Below are positions 58,128-64,000 of a stretch of 64,000 nucleotides of DNA, in pieces. The position numbers were made by a program, and so were the translations under genes. A model generated the notes under the pieces. It was not told the DNA's origin. It did not search any database and was given only the letters and a program-made list of their open reading frames with translations. Source of the stretch: Elusimicrobiota bacterium (GTDB lineage: Bacteria; Elusimicrobiota; Elusimicrobia; UBA1565; UBA9628); contig CP096137.1 in assembly GCA_023213235.1 (NCBI GenBank), positions 2,125,047 to 2,189,046 of the forward strand. Reading direction: 5' to 3'. Numbering within the stretch: the stretch's first letter is position 1; the number at the start of each line of letters is the position of its first letter.

Positions 58128-61100
58128 CGGGAGCCGCCGCGAGCACGGCCTCGCGCGCGGCGCGGCGCGCGGCGAGCGCGGCCTGCAACGCGGCCTCCGC
58201 GGCCGCGACGCCGTCGTCCGACGCGGCGGCGGGCTTGGCCGCGAGCCGGCGCAGCTCTTCCTCGTAGACGCGCAGGCGCGCGTCCTGGCCCTCGGCGCCG
58301 AGCTCGAGCAGGACGGCCATGACGACGCGGTCGACGGCGCCGCGCCGCGGGTCGGCCGACAGCGAGCCGCCGTCCGCGCCGTGTCCGAGGCCGAGCTCGG
58401 CCAGCGCGGCGAGGTACGCGGCGCGGCCCGTCTCCGTGCGCGCCCACGCCTCGTCGTAGTTGCCGGCGCGGCCTCGCACGGACTCGAGCGTCTCGCGGCG
58501 GGCGCCGCCGCGGAAGGCGGCCAGCGCGTCGGCGCGGGCCGCCTCGCGGTCTTCGGCGGCCCAGCGAACCTCGCGCAGCAGCGCGCCCGAGCCGAACACG
58601 ATGTTGAGGCGCCCGTCGAGCGTGCGCGGGTCCTTGGAGGAAACGGACTCTCCCGGGGCGAGAGCGCCGCCGCGGCTGTCGACGACGGCGGGGAACTGGC
58701 TCGGGTCGAAGTACCGCTGGACCGGGTCGGGCAGGATGCCCAATACGTCGATCGCGTGGAGCAAGGTCCCGCCGGGTCCGCGGCGAATGGTCGCGCCGCC
58801 TTCGCCGCGGCGCGCGTAGGAGCGGCCGAGGTAGCCGTGCTGGTTGGGGTCGCGCCCGTCGATCATGCGCACGGGAATCTGGACGACGCCGCGCGGCAGT
58901 TCGAGGAGGAGGTCCGGCCACTGCGCGGGGAATACGCCCAGCGCCGCGCGGCGGTGGCCGCGTCCTCGGCCGCGCGCAGGCGCGCCGCCTCGAGCTCGCG
59001 GCCGAGCGAGATGGACAGTCCGGTCGCCGGGTCTATCCAGCGCTTCGGGCGGGCGGTCGGCGCGAACTCCGCGTCGGTGTCCTTCCACACGCGGCCCGAG
59101 GCGTCCTCCAGCCACCAGCCGCCGGCGTTGGCCTCGAGCTGCTCGCGCGATTCATAGACGCGCCGGACTCGACCCAGAGCGTCGGTCGAGACCGCGAGCG
59201 GGGCCTCGCCGAGCCAGCGGACCGGCGTGCCGCCGAGAGCGATCAGGCGCGTTCCCACGCGGGCCGCGACGACGGTCCCGTCCTGCGCGAGCCCGATCGC
59301 GAGCTGGGCGCAGCGATGGAACGTCCACTCGCGCGACGGATCCCCGTCGTCCTTGGCCGCCTCCATCGCCTTGTCCAGCTCCTTCTCGTCGAGGTAGACG
59401 GCGACGGGGGAGCCGGCGGCGTCGAGCGCGAAACCGAAGGCCGACAGCTTGAGCTTGAGCCAGCCGGCGCGGCGCGCGTCGAGGGCGGCGCGGCGCGCCT
59501 CGTCGGAGAGCGCGAGCAGGCCCGCGCGGCCGAGCTCGGCGCGGCGGAAGGAGGCGGCGTCGCCGGAGGACTCGAGCGCCTCGAGCGAGGGCCAGCGCGC
59601 GGCCTCGGGCGGGGGCCGTCCGTCCGGACGAGGGCGACGAGCTCCGACGGCGCGCGCAGGCGCGCCGCCGCCGGGGAACCGCGCGCCGCAGGCCCGTGCG
59701 CGAGTCGAGCGCGGCCTCGAACCACAGCACGCGGCCCTCGCGCTCGAGGCGGCGCAGGTCGGACAGCGAGATCGCCTCGCCGGCGCCGCGCCCGTCGAGG
59801 ACGACCTCGGCGGTCTCGAGCGCCCGGTCGAGCGCGGCGCGGCGCGCGGCTTCGTCCCGGCGGCTCTTGACGAGCGCCAGGCGCTCGCGCGCGGCGTCGT
59901 CGCCCTCGATGATCTCCGACCAGCCCGCGGCCAGCGCCGCCTCGCCGTCGGCCGGCGGCGCGCCGACGAAGGTGCGGGGCGCCGAGAAGCGCCGTCCCGC
60001 GACGACGACGAGGCGCCCCTCGGCCTCGAGGCGGCGGATCTCGGCGGCCCCGCTCCAGACGATTCCGTCCTTGGACCGCAGCGCCACGAGCGCGGGCAGG
60101 GGCTCGGTCCGGCCGGTCCAGCGCGCCTTCATCGCGCGCAGGAACGCGAGGCTTTCGGAGGCGGGGGCGAGCTCGCGCGCCTCCGCGGGATCGAAGCGCA
60201 GCGCGCGCAGGCGCGACTCGCCGAGCGCGATCGCCGCGTCGAGCGTCAGGATGCCCCGCCCCCAGCGCAGGCGGTCGGCGCGGCGGGCCAGCGACGCGCG
60301 GACGCCGAAGAGCCCGTCGAGCGCGCGCGTCCACGCCGCGTCGGCCGCGGCCTCGGGAAGCTCGAGCGTCCGCGCGAGCTCCGCGTCGAACTCCTCGAGC
60401 GCGGCGACGTACTCCTCGAGCGCCTTGTCCTTGAGAAGGTGGTCGGCCGGGGATTGCGCGCGCGCGAGCCACGCGGCCTGAGCCGAGCGACGCGCCGCGG
60501 ACGCGCGCGCGTCGAGCTGCAGGAGGCGCTTGACGGGCTTGTCGAGAGCGGGCGGCGCCGCGGCGGCGTTCCAGTAGACGAGGGACAGCTCGGAGGAGAC
60601 CCGGCCCTCGGCGGCGAGCGCGTCGCCCTCGGCCTCGGAATCGGCCGCGGCCTGGTGCCGCAGGAAGCCCATGAGCCCGGTCCACGACGTCGAATGCGCC
60701 GGATCGCCGGCCTGCAGCTCGCCGAGGATGCGCGCGAGGACGGACTCAACCTTGCGGCGGCGGCCCTGCAGGTCGACCTTCATGAGGCGCTCGAGCCGTT
60801 CGGCCGCGTCGTACTCGTCCATCATGCGCACGGCCTTCTCATCGAGCGCGGAGAGCCGGTAGGTCTCGACGAGGGCCTTGAGCTCCGCGCGCGCCGAGGC
60901 CGGAGCGCCGGCGAGCAGCTCGTCGCAGCGCCGCTCGAACTCCGGGTCGAGCAGGCGGTCGGCCCACCACGCGAGCAGGCGCTCGCGCGCCGTCCGCTCG
61001 GCGGGCTCCAAAGGATCACGGTCCGACGCGGCGCCGCGCGGGCGCGCGAAGGGCGCCGGGGAGACGCCGAGCGCGGTCAGCTCGGCGGTCAGGCGCGCGA

Positions 61101-64000
61101 AGTCCTCGGCCAGCGCCTGGACGGCCGCCGCGAACTCCTCCTGCGCGCGGGCGGCCTCCTCGCGCGCGGAGGCGATCTCGGAGGCGGGGAAATCCGCGCG
61201 CGCACGCGCTCGACCGCGCCGAGCAGGTCGCGCCGCGCCGCGAGCTCGCGCAGGCGCAGCGCGGCGACGAGCCGCGTCTTCTCGGCCACCGACGCCATGA
61301 GGCTGTGCAGGAGCAGCGCCAGCGACTGCAGGCGGCGAGAGGACTCGAGCTCGCGGCGCAGCGCGTCGCCGACGACCTCGATCAGCGCGGAGCGCACGCG
61401 CTCGGGGTCCGGAGCCTCGAGGAAGCCGCCCTGCACCCAGGTCCCGCGGAACATGCCGACGGCGGCCAGCGGCGTGAAGCCGCGGGAGCTCATCTTCTCG
61501 GCGAGCAGGTCGGCGCGCAGCTGCGGAAGGCGGTCGCGGCCGGCGGCGAGCTCGGACGGAAGCCCCTTGGTGAACAGAGTCTTCTTGAGGAGCTCGAGGT
61601 CGAAGGCCTCGGCGTCGGCGATCTCGCGGGCGGCGGCGGCCGCGAGGCCGCCGTCGTCGGAGGCGGGCAGCAGGCCGAGCAGCGCCTCGGGAGGGATGCC
61701 GGAGGGCAGGCGCAGGAGCGCGGCGGCCTCGGCCAGGTCGCGGGCGACGCGGGCGCGCGCCTCCGCGCCGATGCCCACGCCCTCCGACCAGCGCATGAGC
61801 GCCGCGTCGAAGCGAAGGCGCGCGAGCAGGAGGTCGGCGCGCGTGCGCGCGGCGGCGGCCGCGGCGGCGCGCTCCTCGTCGCCGCGCTCCTCGCGCAGGC
61901 GGGCGAGCTGGGCGAGCGCCTCGGGCGGCGTCGAGGGGCTGCGCAGGCGCGCCTCGAGCCAGCCCTCGATGAAGGAGCGGCCGACGGGGTCGCCGGACAG
62001 CGTCTGGCGGTGGTCGTAGAATCGGATCGAGCCCTGCGCCTCGAGGGGGCCCCGGTCCTCGAGGGCGCCGAGGTCCCGCGCGTCGCCGCGCGGGGGCGTC
62101 GAGCGCAGGACGGCCTCGCGCAAGCGGTCGCGCAGTTCGGCGTAGCTGCCCGGCAGGCCCGCGGTCTCCGCGGCCGACGGCTCGCCGCCCCAGGCCGCGG
62201 CCTGCGCGCGCAGCAGCGCCTCGCGCCGCGCGAGCTCGAGGTCGAGCGCGCGCGACGCCGCGTCCGCGCGTCCGGCCAAGGCGGCGCGCGCCGTCTTGAC
62301 GCGGCTGAGCTCGATGGCCAGGCGGGCGCGCACCGCGGGCAGGGACTCGTCGAAGGCCTCGAGCGCGCGCTCGGCGGCCAGGGTGCGCTCGCGCGCGATC
62401 GCGACGAGCTCGGCGGAGGGAAGGCCGTCTCCGGAGAGCGCGGCGATGAGGCCGCCGATCGAGCGGCCGATCATGGAGACGGGGTCGAGGCGCAGCCGCT
62501 CCACGGACAGCCCCTTATCGACGGAGGTCTCCACCGCCCGCGCGATCGCCAGGCGCGAGACGAGCGCGTCGCGCGCGGCCGCCGCGGGGTCGGAGCGCGC
62601 GGAACGGGCGGCGAGCGCGGCGATCGCGGCCCCGGCCTCCACGGAGAAGCGCAGCTGCGCGTCGAGCGGGCGGCCGAGCAGGTGGTTGGCCGCCGTGCGC
62701 GCGTCACGCAGGCGCGCCTTGAGGCCGGAGAGCTCTCCGCGCGCCGCGCGCAGTCGCTCGGCCGCGGCCGGGGTGCCGTCCAGAGCCGCTTCGAGCGAGG
62801 GGAGCAACTCTCCTTCATAGAGCGCGATCTGCTTCGCGGCGAAGGACGCCTCGAGCAGGGCGCGCGTCAGGTCGAAGGCGAGGTCGCCGGCCGCCTTCTC
62901 CTGTAGCCGCGCGTAGAGGTGAGCCTCCTCGCCGCGCCGCGCGACGTCGAGCTGGCGCAGCTCCTCGGGCGCCAGGTCGATGCCGACGACGGGCAGGACC
63001 GCCAGGCCCGTGATGCCGAAGGCCGGGATCAGCGCGACGCCGGCGGCCGTGATGTTGGCGCCGACCGAGAGGTCCACGTCGACCTTGCGGTATCTCCGGT
63101 CCGCGGCCTCGAGCAGCTCGCGCGCCGCTTCGGAGCGGCGGCCGAGCGCTTCCCAGGAGGCGGAGCGCGTGACGGCCGTGTTCCACGCGTCTTCGATGGA
63201 CTTCGGCTCGTCGCGCGGCAGGTCGGGCCCGCTCGACGTCTCGCTTTGCTCGTCGAGCGCGGCCCAGGCGTCCTGCAGGGAGCCCTCGATGCCGCAGCGC
63301 AGGCCGTCGGCCGCCGCGTCGAGCCAGCGGCGCGCGCGCGCGCGAATCTCGGGGAGCCGATCAGCGCGTTGCGATAGAGCCGGATGCCGTCCGAGAGCTC
63401 ATGGCGCGCCTCCTCGGCGGCCTTCTCCGCCTCGGCCGCGCGCTCGCGCCAGGCGCGGGCGGCGACGCGCTCGGAGCGCGCGCGCAGGCGCGTGGACTTC
63501 ATGCGCGCGGCCATCTCCAGAAGCGCCGCGCGCGACTGCAGCTCCAGAGAGGCGATCGTGCGGCCCTTCGTGGGGTCCCAGACCGGCAGGCGCACGGTGA
63601 CCGCGGCGCCGAGGGCCTGGCTCGACAGGGTGTCGGGAAGCTGGGCGCCGACCGAGAACGTGAGCTTTTCGATCCACGGCACCCAGTCCAACACCGCGCT
63701 CTCGGCGGGCGGAACGTTCAGGGAGGTGCGCGCGCGCGCGAGCAGGGCGCCCAAGCGCTCGGAACCGCGCAGCGAGCGCGCGACCATCGCGAGCACGCGG
63801 TCGAGGTCGGCCGGGTTGACGCCGTCGAACGGCAGCGCCTCGTCGGGGCCCCGCCCCGTCAGCGCGGCGTACTTCAGCGTCGCGCGGCGCAGGGCGTCGC
63901 CGGCCTCGATGACGCGGGCCTCGGCCTCGGCGCGCAGGACGGCGTCGTCGGCGTGCCCGGCGAGCCAGGCCGCGAGGTCGCGGCGCCAGCGCGCGAGCGC
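58081..64000 (-). CDS. giant protein with repeated TolC/OEP-like helical domains (5' end beyond window; frameshifted)
   Basis: At least 1,970 residues are encoded here and the start lies outside the window. From 64000 downward the frame shows TolC-like features: ALARWRRDLAAWLAGHADDA, TLKYAALTGRG, FSVGAQLPDTLSSQALGAAVTVRLPVWDPTKGRTIASLEL (read in parts) and long Ala/Arg/Glu helices. A second unit follows: DVDLSVGANITAAG, VVGIDLAPEELRQLDVARRGEEAHLYARLQEKAAGDLAFDLTRALLEA (in parts) and TAANHLLGRPLDAQLRFSVEAG. The last 900 residues are less clear (DPATGLSISLGRELEAAR, IPVRMIDGRDPNQHGYLGRSY). Breaks near 63355, 61200, 59640-59700 and 58945 need one- or two-base repairs. No stop interrupts the repaired frame before 58081. 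Confidence 0.6.

Noticed and set aside
61011..61011. A separate gene starting at TTG 61011 inside the giant minus-strand gene
   Set aside because: The same frame continues upstream without a stop through LTALGVSPAPFARPRG, so the TTG is internal.

Overview
The window reads as a chromosomal segment of a Gram-negative bacterium with very high GC content (about 70% by eye). Outer-membrane functions are plentiful: LolA, a TamA/TamB-like pair, two further POTRA/Omp85-like proteins, ExbB/ExbD/TonB and TolC-like domains. The gene content (priA, type-4 UDG, split coaC/coaB, rpoZ, gmk, DUF3467, cinA, rpsO-pnp-accB, ftsK) would suit a deep-branching lineage such as Elusimicrobiota, but that placement is a low-confidence inference; no rRNA gene is present to settle it.

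Layout. 1-5959 (minus): 5' end of tyrS, then priA, a methyltransferase, UDG, coaB, coaC, rpoZ and gmk. 6052-12769 (plus): an alcohol dehydrogenase, DUF3467, cinA, an orphan histidine kinase, rpsO, pnp and accB. 12799-16069 (plus): an AT-richer island of two or three genes with no recognised function. 16079-24754: peroxiredoxin, a secreted papain-like protease (minus), then ftsK, lolA, a rodZ-like gene, pgsA, pgpA, a POTRA protein and a NUDIX hydrolase. 24715-36809 (minus): a roughly 12-kb operon of MoxR, DUF58, BatA-like, DUF4159, a second Bat-like protein and two DUF2723/TPR membrane proteins, headed by a secreted anchored protein. 37204-37980: a HigBA toxin-antitoxin pair followed by a site with the structure of an integron attC. 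38099-41266: a quinone oxidoreductase diverging from exbB-exbD-tonB. 41314-47876 (plus): AI-2E transporter, TamA-like, TamB-like and DUF2334 genes. 47881-54870: an AsmA-like protein, an ABC1 kinase, another Omp85-like protein, a BON protein and a Cfa-like methyltransferase. 54986-64000: tRNA-Ser(GCU), DUF962, a DinG-like helicase diverging from a CPBP protease, and the 3' part of a giant TolC-like gene.

Two features of the sequence itself matter to any user. First, around 40 single- or double-base deletions interrupt conserved genes, mostly in G or C runs. This is the pattern of homopolymer compression in a long-read consensus rather than biology. I therefore give full spans for genes that need one or more frame corrections and say so in each entry. 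Second, many operon-leading genes have a TATAAT/TAGAAT-like -10 box only 5-10 bases before the start codon and no Shine-Dalgarno sequence. Leaderless transcription therefore seems common, while genes inside operons are linked by ATGA, GTGA or TAATG overlaps.

The best candidates for something undescribed are the AT-rich island at 12.8-16.1 kb, the giant TolC-like protein at 58.1-64 kb, the lone integron-type cassette at 37.2-38.0 kb, and the Bat operon with its paired DUF2723/TPR proteins.
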